From NCBI GenBank assembly GCA_945787425.1, contig CALZHO010000049.1:1-6397 (forward strand): a stretch of 6,397 nt of DNA, given 5' to 3'. Origin of the DNA: an uncultured Bacteroidales bacterium. GTDB taxonomy: Bacteria; Bacteroidota; Bacteroidia; Bacteroidales; Paludibacteraceae. Both the position numbers and the translations under genes were made by a program. The notes beneath the pieces are model-generated. The model ran no database searches. It worked only from the letters and a program-made list of their open reading frames with translations, and was not told the origin of the DNA. Below are positions 6,146 to 6,397 of the stretch, piece by piece; within the stretch, counting starts at the first letter, position 1, and each line of letters starts with the position of its first letter.

Positions 6146-6177
6146 TTTGTATATTTGAAAAAAAAGCAGTACTTTTG
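6146..6177 (+). promoter_or_regulatory. Bacteroidota-type promoter for tRNA-Ser
   Basis: TTTG at 6146-6149 and TACTTTTG at 6170-6177 match both boxes of the Bacteroidota housekeeping promoter exactly, with a 20-base spacer containing an A-tract. The tRNA begins 14 bases after the -7 box, so the 5' leader should be very short. Confidence 0.85.
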
Positions 6178-6191
6178 CAGCCGATTTCGAA

Positions 6192-6277
<86 letters not shown>

Positions 6278-6288
6278 AAAAAAATAAA

Positions 6289-6318
6289 GGAGTCCAGAAG
6301 GGCTCCTTTTATTTTTTT
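6289..6318 (+). terminator. Intrinsic terminator of tRNA-Ser
   Basis: GGAGTCC (6289-6295) pairs with GGGCTCC (6300-6306) over an AGAA loop, followed by TTTTATTTTTTT. The A-rich run just before the stem could extend the pairing and make the site active from the other direction too. Confidence 0.9.
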
Positions 6319-6343
6319 GTGAGAAGGCGGAGGGCCTTCTCAC
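6319..6343. repeat. Perfect 10-bp inverted repeat directly after the terminator
   Basis: GTGAGAAGGC (6319-6328) and GCCTTCTCAC (6334-6343) are exact inverted repeats around a 5-base loop. There is no T-tract after it. It may be a second hairpin backing up the terminator or the edge of an extragenic palindromic element that continues to the right. Confidence 0.75.
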
Positions 6344-6397
6344 CCCACGGACGGGGGCTCTTATCTCGCTACGCTCGAACGATACGCTCAAATAAAT
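6344..6397. other. Non-coding tail with short TACGCTC direct repeats
   Basis: TACGCTC occurs at 6370-6376 and 6383-6389 (13-base period). TCGCTACGCTC at 6366-6376 differs by one base from TCGCTGCGCTC in the queA-tatD spacer. CCCC and GGGGG blocks flank ACGGAC just upstream. No coding frame here is convincing. Confidence 0.5.

Overview
The window looks like the chromosome of a Bacteroidota bacterium, most likely of the order Bacteroidales. The evidence is two near-perfect Bacteroidota-type promoters (TTTG or CTTG, 20 bases, then TAnnTTTG), start codons with no strong Shine-Dalgarno sequence, a serine tRNA gene without an encoded CCA end, and proteins that read like Bacteroidales housekeeping enzymes.

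Six genes lie on the minus strand in the order panD, tgt, an LptF/LptG-family permease, an RlmL-like RNA methyltransferase, queA and tatD (tatD runs off the left edge). The only plus-strand gene is tRNA-Ser(UGA) at the right end. It is transcribed divergently from panD and followed by an intrinsic terminator. The minus-strand genes are packed like an operon: the permease and methyltransferase genes are 1 base apart, the methyltransferase and queA overlap by 19 bases, and the other gaps are 65 to 110 bases. The only promoter I can see for the set is the one before panD.

Three of the products modify RNA. Tgt and QueA are consecutive steps of queuosine synthesis (preQ1 insertion into tRNA, then transfer of the cyclopentane epoxide precursor), and the RlmL-like protein should methylate 23S rRNA. 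PanD makes beta-alanine for coenzyme A, the permease should move lipopolysaccharide to the outer membrane, and TatD is a metal-dependent nuclease.

I see no new defence or mobile system. The unusual content is short repetitive DNA. The spacers before tgt and before the permease gene carry two copies of one compound element: heptamer repeats, a small hairpin, then a second 7/8-base repeat. The queA gene holds three in-frame low-complexity insertions. Two come from the same 10-base repeat family and one comes from a GCGAAGC-type word that also recurs in the queA-tatD spacer and the right-hand tail. The tatD product has a candidate extra loop of about 23 residues. Together these suggest a genome in which short repeats spread through spacers and tolerant protein loops.
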